Of a stretch of DNA of 64,000 nucleotides, positions 1-7,935 are shown piece after piece (positions within the stretch are counted from its first letter, which is position 1; every line of letters starts with the position of its first letter). A model generated the notes under the pieces. It saw only the letters and a program-made list of their open reading frames with translations. It ran no database searches and had not been told where the DNA came from. Source of the DNA: an uncultured Pelagibacteraceae bacterium (GTDB lineage: Bacteria > Pseudomonadota > Alphaproteobacteria > Pelagibacterales > Pelagibacteraceae). The stretch covers positions 1 to 64,000 of the forward strand of contig CACGSX010000001.1 of the NCBI GenBank assembly GCA_902575835.1, in the 5' to 3' direction. The translations under genes were made by a program, and so were the position numbers.

Positions 1-4
1 TTTA

Positions 5-1303
5 TCAATTTTGTAATAAATTATACTGATACGCTCTTGCTTCAACAATTTGTTTTGGTAAATTAAGATCAACATCATCTAAACATATAAATTCATCTTT
101 CTTGATGTCTTTTTTTAAAGTAGCATTATCAGTATAACCCATAGGTAAAATTTTTTCTTGTTTTGATCTGTTTGAAGAAATTAGTCTTCCCCTTGCACAA
201 TAACCCCCTTCTCCATCAAGTTTTTGTCCAGCTTTTAAATCTTTCTTTGCAACACTAGCTATTTCAGCATTAAAATTTTTTGTATGACCTGTTGCTTTAT
301 TATCAAGCACTATTGAATAAATTGATTGAGCTAATTCTAATCCAATATAATGATAAGGTCTCCAAATGGCTGAATAACTTCCCGAAGAGTCTGTTACCAT
401 TCCATAGTCTTTAAAACAGTTTTTCACATACTCATTTTGGGCTTTAATAACAATATACACACCCCATCTAAGATCATTTGGGATATCTTTTTTATTTAGA
501 TCAATACTTGAAATAACTTCTACTTGACCAGAATAATCTAATAAACCTCCTTCAGATTTTGGAATTAATTTTTTAGCAATGTCATAAACTCCAATTGGAG
601 GATATGTTAATCCACTATTTGGACATTTTAAGTCTGTCGCATTACTAACAGCACACATTTCTATTGATGATTTATCCCCACATAAAAAACTATTAAACAT
701 TTTAGGGTTCATTCCAGATTCATTTTCAGCTCTTTCTTTAGTTAAGCCGTAGTGGCCCCAGACTGTTTCTGGTGTCGAATATTCAAAAGATGGATGATAT
801 TTTGTTCCCTTACCTGCACATATAACTTCAAAACCATTTAATTTTGCCCATTCAATTTGTTCTAAAATTAACGATGGTTGATCACCATAAGCCATTGAAC
901 AGATCACATTATTTTTCTTTGCCAAATCTGACAAATACTTTCCACATAAAACATCTGCCTCAACATTAACCATTATTACATGCTTTTTGCTTTCTATGAT
1001 TTTCTTTGCATGTAATGTGCCTGCTATAGGGTTGCCTGTAGCTTCAATAAATACATCAATTTCTCTATTAAAAACTTTGTCTAAATTATCTGCAAAATTA
1101 ATCTTTTGTATAGTTTCACTAGATAATCCACTATTTAAACAATTTTTTTTTGCTCTCTCGATATCAAGCTCTATGATTGTGTCTAAAATGATTTTGTTTA
1201 ATTGATTATATTGAGCTAGAAACATTGAAACAAATTTCCCACAGCCAACAAAAGCAACTCTAATTGGTTTTTTTAAATTTTGAAGTTTAGTATATAAATA
1301 CAC
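5..1303 (-). CDS. SAF-domain NAD(P)-dependent oxidoreductase (DRL / homoserine dehydrogenase-like)
   Basis: The N-terminus has a Rossmann nucleotide-binding segment (IRVAFVGCGKF, about residues 14-24), followed by a homoserine-dehydrogenase-like middle part and a C-terminal SAF-type segment from roughly residue 350 (VAKKDLKAGQKLDGEGGY). At 432 aa it has the length and architecture of the DXR-like (DRL) family, some members of which replace DXR in isoprenoid synthesis; other members are uncharacterised sugar-acid or homoserine-type dehydrogenases. I cannot tell which substrate applies here. The start is a GTG four bases after the azlD stop, so it is probably the last gene of the azlCD transcript. 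No clear Shine-Dalgarno is visible. Confidence 0.75.
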   Translation of the reverse strand: MYLYTKLQNLKKPIRVAFVGCGKFVSMFLAQYNQLNKIILDTIIELDIERAKKNCLNSGLSSETIQKINFADNLDKVFNREIDVFIEATGNPIAGTLHAKKIIESKKHVIMVNVEADVLCGKYLSDLAKKNNVICSMAYGDQPSLILEQIEWAKLNGFEVICAGKGTKYHPSFEYSTPETVWGHYGLTKERAENESGMNPKMFNSFLCGDKSSIEMCAVSNATDLKCPNSGLTYPPIGVYDIAKKLIPKSEGGLLDYSGQVEVISSIDLNKKDIPNDLRWGVYIVIKAQNEYVKNCFKDYGMVTDSSGSYSAIWRPYHYIGLELAQSIYSIVLDNKATGHTKNFNAEIASVAKKDLKAGQKLDGEGGYCARGRLISSNRSKQEKILPMGYTDNATLKKDIKKDEFICLDDVDLNLPKQIVEARAYQYNLLQN

Positions 1304-1307
1304 GGAT

Positions 1308-1625
1308 CTATCTTAATAAGAAAAAAATAATAAACCAATAAGATAATAATCCTGAAACAATAGTGGCGATTACACTTCTTGAGTAAAATCCAACAACTAA
1401 AGCAACAATTGCACCATAAATTTTTGGATCTGTGATTTCTACAAACAAACCAAAATCATTAAAAAAAACTCCAGGAAATATTATTGCTGGAAATACGGCT
1501 GATGGAACATAATTAAGAACTTCTTTAACTTTTGTTCCTAGCATTTCTCTGTCAATTAAAGCGACCATGGCCATTCTGGAAAAATAAGTTACAATTCCAG
1601 AAATTATAATTGAAAACCAGGTCAT
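1308..1625 (-). CDS. azlD: AzlD-family branched-chain amino acid exporter small subunit
   Basis: A 105-aa inner-membrane protein made almost entirely of hydrophobic segments (about four). Its size and its position directly after azlC match the AzlD family (PF05437), the small partner of the AzlC permease in export of branched-chain amino acids or analogues. Its ATG overlaps the azlC TGA in an ATGA junction, which indicates translational coupling of the two subunits. The substrate cannot be read from the sequence. Confidence 0.85.
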   Translation of the reverse strand: MTWFSIIISGIVTYFSRMAMVALIDREMLGTKVKEVLNYVPSAVFPAIIFPGVFFNDFGLFVEITDPKIYGAIVALVVGFYSRSVIATIVSGLLSYWFIIFFLLR

Positions 1626-2308
1626 TTTTTAAACCTCAACATTATAAATGCAGCAATTAGAGCGACTAAAGGAGATAATATTATGTAAGATTTAAATGGC
1701 GCATTAAATAAAATTAATGATGCAAATCCAGATACCAACATCACAAAAACATGATCTAATTTTCTTAAGTCATTTACTATAATCGCTAAAAAAGTTAGAG
1801 GGATTGCAAATTTTAAACCCAATTCTTCGGGTATAAATGAGCCCAATATAATTCCAATAATTGTGGATAACTGCCAGCAAAACCAAAGTGTTACTCCTGT
1901 ACCAAGAACATAATAATGTGGATTAGATAAATTTTTATTCTGTTTAATGTACTTGTTAGACTCTGCAAAACCTTGGTCTACAATAAAATATGATATAAAT
2001 AATTTTTTTATAAAACTTAGTTTTTCAAGATATTCAGATAAAACTGCTCCATATAATAAATGTCTAGAATTTATTACTCCAACTGATGTAATAGCTACTA
2101 ATGAAGAGGCTCCACCCGATAAAAGTTGCATAAATATTATTTGTGATGCGCCACCAAAAATAATCAATGAAGTTGCATAAACTAAAATTGGATCAAAACC
2201 TAATTCAACGCCAATAGCTCCAGTTATAATTCCAAAAGGAATTACTGATAGCATATGAGGTAAAACAGCAACCGTGCCTTTAAAAAATATTTTTGATTTT
2301 GAAAGCAT
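1622..2308 (-). CDS. azlC: AzlC-family permease
   Basis: A 228-aa polytopic membrane protein beginning with a short basic stretch and then a hydrophobic segment (AVLPHMLSVIPFGIITGAIG). The motif region GGASQIIFMQLL and the run INSRHLLYGAVLS are typical of AzlC permeases, and the pairing with azlD supports the call. The known role of the family is efflux of branched-chain amino acids and their toxic analogues. It lies four bases after the gamma-glutamylcyclotransferase-like gene and four-base-overlaps azlD, so the minus-strand genes here form one operon. The natural substrate is unknown. Confidence 0.87.
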   Translation of the reverse strand: MLSKSKIFFKGTVAVLPHMLSVIPFGIITGAIGVELGFDPILVYATSLIIFGGASQIIFMQLLSGGASSLVAITSVGVINSRHLLYGAVLSEYLEKLSFIKKLFISYFIVDQGFAESNKYIKQNKNLSNPHYYVLGTGVTLWFCWQLSTIIGIILGSFIPEELGLKFAIPLTFLAIIVNDLRKLDHVFVMLVSGFASLILFNAPFKSYIILSPLVALIAAFIMLRFKK

Positions 2309-2311
2309 TAA

Positions 2312-2716
2312 TTAAAAATTCACTAAAGCTTTTTTGAGATATTTTTGATTTAATTTACAATCTTTATAGCCTTGCTTAACAACGTTTAGATATCTTTCGG
2401 TTGGATATCTAAAAATTGTTTTTTTAGGCATTATATAAGTCATCACAGTATTGTTATAATACTTAAAATACATTTTCTTATAAAGAATTGGATAATCTTC
2501 ATAAATATCAAGTTTTTTTTCATCACTTTTTGATATCTCATACAATCCACCAGGCACAATGGAATTATTTTTCTTTTCTATATCAGCTGCACGATACTTG
2601 CTTCTGAAATTAAGTGTATATCCTTTTAAATTTATCTTTTTAATAAATTTGGAATCTTTACATCTTCTTTTCATTTGAAAATGATTAAGATTACTTCCGT
2701 AAGCAAAATAAAGCAT
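2312..2716 (-). CDS. Gamma-glutamylcyclotransferase / AIG2-like family protein
   Basis: A small 134-aa cytoplasmic protein that opens with the substrate-loop signature FAYGSNL (residues 4-10) and has a glutamate in the LDIYEDYP segment (E73) where the family places its catalytic acid. Relatives cyclise gamma-glutamyl amino acids or gamma-glutamylamines to 5-oxoproline. The start lies two bases after the stop of the upstream molybdopterin-binding gene, with GAGA just ahead as a weak ribosome-binding site. The exact amine substrate is not predictable. Confidence 0.8.
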   Translation of the reverse strand: MLYFAYGSNLNHFQMKRRCKDSKFIKKINLKGYTLNFRSKYRAADIEKKNNSIVPGGLYEISKSDEKKLDIYEDYPILYKKMYFKYYNNTVMTYIMPKKTIFRYPTERYLNVVKQGYKDCKLNQKYLKKALVNF

Positions 2717-2718
2717 AA

Positions 2719-3468
2719 TTATCTCTCAACTATTTCAATTTCTTTATCTTTAACAAACTTAAGTATTTCTGAATTACATTTATCAATTTTTGTTTTATCT
2801 ACTGATCTCACAACAATTGATACTCCTAATTTTCCAGCTTTAAAAAAAGGATAACTTCCGATTTCAACTTCAGAATTATTATTTTGGACCTCTGTTAAAG
2901 ATTTAGCTATTTCACTCTCAACAGTTCTTAAATTAATTGTTTCGCTTAATATTGGCTCCCCTCCAACTATAAGGTTATTTAAACTTCCAAGCATAGCCTT
3001 CATAATAGATGGAACTCCTGGAAGACAAAATACATTTTCAACATAAAAGCCAGGTGCACCACTAGATGGATTTAAAATTAAATTAGCGCTGACAGGCATT
3101 TTAGCCATCTTTTGTCTACCTTCATTAAATTCTCCTGGCTTATAATAATTTTCTAGTATTGAAAAAGCCTCTTTGTGAAAACCGTATTCAATATTAAATG
3201 CTTTAGATACAGACTCTGCGGTAATATCATCGTGGGTTGGCCCTATTCCTCCTGTAGTAAATATATATGAATGTTTTTTTCTAAGTTCGTTGACTGTGTT
3301 AATAATAATATTTTCATCATCAGGAATGACTCTAACTTCTGCAACAGATATACCTAATGAATTTAACCAAATAGCTAATGTACTTGTATTAACATCTTGT
3401 GTTCTACCTGATAAAACTTCGTTACCGATAATTAAAATACCAGCATTTATCTCTTTTTTATTTTGCAT
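2719..3468 (-). CDS. MoaB/Mog-domain molybdopterin-binding (CinA N-terminal-like) protein
   Basis: A 249-aa protein with the MoCF-biosynthesis fold seen in the N-terminal half of CinA. The signature TTGGIGPTHDD lies at residues 71-81, and the opening IIGNEVLSGRTQDVN matches the CinA-type nucleotide or pterin loop. It lacks the C-terminal nicotinamide-nucleotide amidase domain of full CinA, so it is probably the stand-alone MoeA/CinA-like form. Its start faces sfsA across only 22 bases, so both promoters must be compressed into that spacer or lie in the neighbouring coding DNA. Confidence 0.8.
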   Translation of the reverse strand: MQNKKEINAGILIIGNEVLSGRTQDVNTSTLAIWLNSLGISVAEVRVIPDDENIIINTVNELRKKHSYIFTTGGIGPTHDDITAESVSKAFNIEYGFHKEAFSILENYYKPGEFNEGRQKMAKMPVSANLILNPSSGAPGFYVENVFCLPGVPSIMKAMLGSLNNLIVGGEPILSETINLRTVESEIAKSLTEVQNNNSEVEIGSYPFFKAGKLGVSIVVRSVDKTKIDKCNSEILKFVKDKEIEIVER

Positions 3469-3490
3469 ATGTAAATATAAGTAAATTTAT

Positions 3491-4177
3491 ATGAAATTTA
3501 CAAATAGCCTTATTAAAGGAAAATTATTAAAAAGATATAAAAGATTTTTCGCCGATATAAAAGTAAATAGCAAGATTATAACGGCACATTGTCCTAACAC
3601 TGGATCTATGCAGGGTCTCTTAGATGAAGGTAATGAAGTTTTACTTACAGAACACAATGATCCAAAAAGAAAACTGAAATTCACATTAGAAATTATTAAA
3701 GCAAAAAAAAGATTTGTTGGAGTCAATACTCATAGAGCTAACAAAATCGTTAATCATGGATTAGAAAATAAATTAATATCAGAATTTAAAACTATTAAAA
3801 ATATTAAACCAGAATTTAAATTTAGTGATGATACAAGATTCGATTTTTTATGTGATAGTTATTTAATAGAAGTAAAGAATGTTACATTATTTAGAGAAAA
3901 TGATATTGCAGAATTTCCTGATGCGGTAACATCAAGAGGAACAAAACATCTAAATATGTTAATTAAATCAATTAAAAAAGGATATAAACCATATGTCTTA
4001 TTTTTAACGCAAATTCAAAATATAAATAAATTTAGAATTGCAAAAGATATTGACCACATTTATTTTGAAAACTACAAAAAAGCAAAAAAGGCAGGAGTAA
4101 AATTTCTAGCTTACAGATGTAAGCTTAGTTCTAAAGAGATTAAAGTTGAAAAAAAAATTAATATTATAGATGATTGA
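3491..4177 (+). CDS. sfsA: SfsA family DNA/RNA nuclease-like protein
   Basis: A 228-aa protein that matches SfsA along its whole length, including CPNTGSMQGLL near the N-terminus and the nuclease-like core with DTRFDFL and YLIEVKNVTL, followed by FPDAVTSRGTKHL. The D...EVK arrangement resembles PD-(D/E)XK nucleases. SfsA was named for sugar fermentation stimulation in E. coli, but its real role is unsettled. Its last eight bases overlap the start of map, as often seen in alphaproteobacteria, where the two are neighbours. Confidence 0.88.
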   Translation: MKFTNSLIKGKLLKRYKRFFADIKVNSKIITAHCPNTGSMQGLLDEGNEVLLTEHNDPKRKLKFTLEIIKAKKRFVGVNTHRANKIVNHGLENKLISEFKTIKNIKPEFKFSDDTRFDFLCDSYLIEVKNVTLFRENDIAEFPDAVTSRGTKHLNMLIKSIKKGYKPYVLFLTQIQNINKFRIAKDIDHIYFENYKKAKKAGVKFLAYRCKLSSKEIKVEKKINIIDD

Positions 4178-4940
4178 ATATAAAGAAAAATTTGAAAAGA
4201 TGAGAATTGCTGGAAAGCTTGCATCAAAGACTTTAGACATGCTTACAGACTATATTAAACCAGGAGTATCAACAGATAAGATCGATAAGTTGGGCTATGA
4301 ATTTATAAAAGATAATGGAGGCTATTCAGCTCCATTATTTTATAGAGGTTTTGAAAAATCACTCTGTACATCATTAAATCATGTAGTTTGTCATGGAATA
4401 CCTTCAGAGAGAATTTTAGAAGATGGTGATGCAGTCAATATTGATGTGACGGCAGTTGTTGATAATTATTATGGGGATACAAGTAGAATGTATGAAATTG
4501 GTAATGTACCGGTTAAGGCAAAAAATTTAATTGAAGCCACCTACGACTCATTAATGAAAGCAATATCAATTTTACAACCAGGTAAAAAACTTGGTGATAT
4601 AGGATTTGAAATTCAATCTTTTGTTGAAAGCAAAGGTTTTTCAGTTGTTAGAGATTTTTGTGGTCATGGAATAAGTAATGTTTTTCATGAACCTCCCAAT
4701 ATTCTTCATTATGGATCTAAAAATACCGGCAAAGAAATATTGCCTGGTATGACGTTTACCATTGAACCAATGATAAATTATGGAAAATATGAAACAAAAG
4801 TTTTAAATGATGGGTGGACTGCAGTAACTAAAGATAAATCATTATCAGCACAATTTGAGCATACTGTTGGTATCACAGAAGATTCATATGAAATTTTCAC
4901 AGAATCTGTTAAAGGTTATAGGAGGCCCCCATATAATTAA
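4170..4940 (+). CDS. map: Type I methionine aminopeptidase
   Basis: Removes the initiator methionine from nascent proteins. All five metal ligands are in place with the E. coli spacing: D92, D103, H166, E199 and E230, within VNIDVT, YGDTS, CGHGI, TIEP and QFEHT. At 256 aa it is the short single-domain type I enzyme with no N-terminal zinc-finger extension. The gene overlaps sfsA by eight bases upstream, and its TAA shares a base with the purB ATG (TAATG), linking it to the purine block. Confidence 0.95.
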   Translation: MIEYKEKFEKMRIAGKLASKTLDMLTDYIKPGVSTDKIDKLGYEFIKDNGGYSAPLFYRGFEKSLCTSLNHVVCHGIPSERILEDGDAVNIDVTAVVDNYYGDTSRMYEIGNVPVKAKNLIEATYDSLMKAISILQPGKKLGDIGFEIQSFVESKGFSVVRDFCGHGISNVFHEPPNILHYGSKNTGKEILPGMTFTIEPMINYGKYETKVLNDGWTAVTKDKSLSAQFEHTVGITEDSYEIFTESVKGYRRPPYN

Positions 4941-6230
4941 TGATATCAAGATATTCTAGAAAAGAACTTGTCAGTATTTGGTCTGAAGAAAATAAATATA
5001 AGATTTGGCTAGATGTAGAAATCGCTGCAGCTGAGGCTATGGAAAAATATAAAATTATTCCTAAAGGAGTTGCATCATTAGTTAAAAGAAAAGGTAAAAT
5101 CAAAGTTAAAAGAATTCATGATATAGAAGCAAAAGTTAAGCATGATGTAATTGCTTTTTTGACATCAATTACAGAACAAGCCGGTCTTAAAGCAAGATAT
5201 CTTCATCAAGGTATGACCTCATCTGATGTTTTAGATACAACTTTAAATGTTCAATTAGTTCAATCAGGAAACATCTTATTAAGAGATATTGATAAAATTT
5301 TATCTGTTCTAAAAAAACAGGCTAAAAAATATAAAATGACTCCTTGTATTGGAAGAAGTCATGGAATTCATGCGGAACCTATTACTTTTGGACTAAAATT
5401 AGCTTCATTTTATGAAGAATTTAAAAGAAATAAATTAAGACTAAAAGATGCAATAGAAAATGTATCAACATGTGCAATTTCAGGAGCTGTTGGAACGTTT
5501 GCAAATATAAATCCTAAAGTAGAAACTTATGTTGCAAAAAAATTAAAATTGAAAGCTGAGCCAATCTCAACTCAAATTATTCCAAGAGATAGACATGCGC
5601 ATTATTTTTCAGTGCTTGGGATTATTGCTGGATCTGTTGAAAGAGTCGCAACAGAAATAAGGCTTTTACAAAGATCAGAAGTTTATGAATTACAAGAATA
5701 CTTTTCAAAAGATCAAAAAGGTTCCTCTGCTATGCCTCATAAAAAATCCAATATTAAGTGAAAATCTTACAGGACTTGCAAGGATGGTGAGAAGCTATGT
5801 AATTCCAGCTTTAGAAAATATTTCTTTGTGGCATGAAAGAGATATATCTCACTCTAGTGTTGAAAGAAATATTGGTCCAGATGCAAATATAACTCTAGAT
5901 TTTGCTTTAGTTAGACTGTCAGGAATTTTAGAGAAAATGATTGTTTATCCTAAAATGATGATAAAAAATTTAAACTTAACAAGAGGTCTTGTTTTTTCTC
6001 AAGAGGTAATGTTAGAACTTACTAAATCAGGTATCACTAGAGAGAAAGCTTATAGATTGGTTCAGTCTCATGCAAAAGCTAGTTTTGCAAAGAATACAAA
6101 TCTGTTAACACTTTTAAAAAATGATAAATCTATCACTGGTAAAGTAAGTGAAAAAAGATTAGATAAAATCTTTACATATGACAAACACTTAAAAAATGTA
6201 AATTATATATTTAAAAGAGTATTCAAATAA
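4940..6230 (+). pseudogene. purB: Adenylosuccinate lyase purB, interrupted by a frameshift in the signature loop
   Basis: Adenylosuccinate lyase acts twice in purine synthesis (SAICAR to AICAR, and adenylosuccinate to AMP). Frame one codes normally up to GSSAMPH (residues 261-267) and then reads off frame to a stop at 5759-5761. The missing part resumes in another frame as NPILSENLTGLARMVRSY and continues to 6230. The break lies in the run of six A at 5741-5746; two more A would give GSSAMPHKKNP, the fumarase/aspartase-superfamily signature, and a protein of about 430 aa, the normal PurB size. Both halves are otherwise intact, so an indel in the assembly, transcriptional slippage on the A run, or a recent mutation are all possible. 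Confidence 0.85.
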
Positions 6231-7015
6231 TGAAAAAAGGAAAAAAATTATACGAAGGTAAAGCAAAAATAATTTTTGCAAGTAACGATAAAAAATATGT
6301 TATCCAACATTTTAAAGATGATGCAACCGCATTTAATAATCAAAAAAAAGCAGTGATGGATGGTAAAGGAATTTTAAACAACAGAATTTCTGAACATATA
6401 TTAACTCAATTAAACAATGTTGGTATCAAAAATCATTTAGTAAAACGTTTAAATATGAGAGAGCAACTGGTTCAACATGTTGAAATTATACCTATTGAAT
6501 TTATTGTAAGAAATATTGCAACTGGATCATTAACTAAAAGATTGGGAATTGAAGATGGTACAGTCTTAGATAATCCATTAATAGAGTATTGCTTAAAAGA
6601 TGATGCTTTAGGAGATCCGTTAGTAAGTACTGAACACATCTTGGCTTTTAAGTGGATGGAAAAAGATGAATTAAACTTAATAAATAAAGAATTAAATAGA
6701 ATTAACGATTTTCTACAAGGCATGTTTAGAGGTGTTGGAATTAAACTTGTAGATTTTAAAGTAGAGTTTGGAAGATACGAAAAAAATGGAAAAAAAGAGA
6801 TCATACTCGCAGATGAAATAAGTCCAGATACCTGCAGACTATGGGATGTAAATAGTGATAAAAAACTAGATAAAGATAGATTTAGAAAAGGCCTTGGTAA
6901 TCTAATTGAGGCTTATCAAGAAGTTGCAAGAAGATTAGATATACTTCATGAACAATCAAATATAAGACCATTAAAATATACAAAGCCACAAGCAGTAAAG
7001 ATTAAAAAAAAATAA
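6230..7015 (+). CDS. purC: Phosphoribosylaminoimidazole-succinocarboxamide synthase
   Basis: Joins CAIR and aspartate using ATP to make SAICAR in de novo purine synthesis. The N-terminal KLYEGKAKIIF, the central IPIEFIVRNIATGSL and the later LADEISPDTCRLWD are characteristic of PurC. It is 261 aa, slightly longer than the usual 235-240 aa because of a basic C-terminal tail. The TAATG junctions with purB upstream and purS downstream indicate one coupled operon. Confidence 0.96.
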   Translation: MKKGKKLYEGKAKIIFASNDKKYVIQHFKDDATAFNNQKKAVMDGKGILNNRISEHILTQLNNVGIKNHLVKRLNMREQLVQHVEIIPIEFIVRNIATGSLTKRLGIEDGTVLDNPLIEYCLKDDALGDPLVSTEHILAFKWMEKDELNLINKELNRINDFLQGMFRGVGIKLVDFKVEFGRYEKNGKKEIILADEISPDTCRLWDVNSDKKLDKDRFRKGLGNLIEAYQEVARRLDILHEQSNIRPLKYTKPQAVKIKKK

Positions 7016-7248
7016 TGAAAATTAAAGTAATTGTAACTCTTAAAAATGGGGTTTTAGATCCTCAAGGGAAGGCAATTCAACAAACTCTTAATGGTATGAA
7101 CTTTGGAAATGTAGAAGATGTAAGACAAGGTAAATATTTTGAAATTGAAGTTAAAGAGAAAGATGAAAAAAAAGCAAAGTCTTTAGTCGATGATATGTGT
7201 AAAAAACTATTAGCCAATCTTGTTATTGAGGATTACAAAATAGTTTAA
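7015..7248 (+). CDS. purS: Phosphoribosylformylglycinamidine synthase subunit PurS
   Basis: At 77 aa this is the small PurS component that bridges PurQ and PurL in the three-subunit FGAM synthase. The opening MKIKVIVTLKNGVLDPQGKAI and the VEDVRQGKYFEIEV segment are characteristic. Its presence explains why purL here is the short form. It is coupled to purC by a TAATG overlap and lies three bases ahead of purQ. Confidence 0.95.
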   Translation: MKIKVIVTLKNGVLDPQGKAIQQTLNGMNFGNVEDVRQGKYFEIEVKEKDEKKAKSLVDDMCKKLLANLVIEDYKIV

Positions 7249-7251
7249 TTA

Positions 7252-7935
7252 ATGAGATCATCAGTCATTATATTTCCAGGATCAAATTGTGATAGAGACA
7301 TGGATGTAGCTTTAAAAAAATTTGGTTTTAAAAATCAAATGGTTTGGCATAATGATCTATCTATTCCAAAATCAGATTTAATAGTATTGCCAGGTGGCTT
7401 TTCCTACGGTGATTATTTAAGATGTGGAAGCATTGCTTCTAAATCAAAAATTATAAAATCAGTAATTGATTTTGCTAATTCTGGAGGTTTGGTATTAGGT
7501 ATTTGTAATGGATTTCAAATTTTAACTGAAACTGGCTTACTAAAAGGAATTTTGCAACAAAATAAGTTTCTTAATTTCATATGCAGCAATGTTTTTGTAA
7601 AAGTTAAAGATAAACAAAATAAATATTTTAAAGATTTAAAAAAGGATGTTTTAGAACTTCATATTGCCCATAATGAAGGAAATTATTTTTGTAGTGATGA
7701 TGAATTAAAATCATTGGAAGATAATAATCAAATAGCTGTAACATATTGTGGAGACGATGGTACAGAAAATGAAACAACTAATCCAAACGGAGCAATTAAA
7801 AATATAGCGGGAATTTTTAATAACAATAAAAATGTTCTTGGAATGATGCCTCATCCTGAGAGAATGATAGATAAATATTTATCAGGTGAAGATGGTTCAT
7901 TATTTTTCAAAAATATTTTAGATAACTTTAAATAA
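7252..7935 (+). CDS. purQ: Phosphoribosylformylglycinamidine synthase glutaminase subunit PurQ
   Basis: A class I glutamine amidotransferase that supplies ammonia to PurL. The nucleophile elbow GICNGFQIL places the catalytic cysteine at C85, and MPHPER near the C-terminus supplies the histidine and glutamate of the triad. LPGGFSYGDYLRCG is the expected oxyanion region. At 227 aa it is a complete single-domain subunit, followed by purL in a TAATG overlap. Confidence 0.96.
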   Translation: MRSSVIIFPGSNCDRDMDVALKKFGFKNQMVWHNDLSIPKSDLIVLPGGFSYGDYLRCGSIASKSKIIKSVIDFANSGGLVLGICNGFQILTETGLLKGILQQNKFLNFICSNVFVKVKDKQNKYFKDLKKDVLELHIAHNEGNYFCSDDELKSLEDNNQIAVTYCGDDGTENETTNPNGAIKNIAGIFNNNKNVLGMMPHPERMIDKYLSGEDGSLFFKNILDNFK

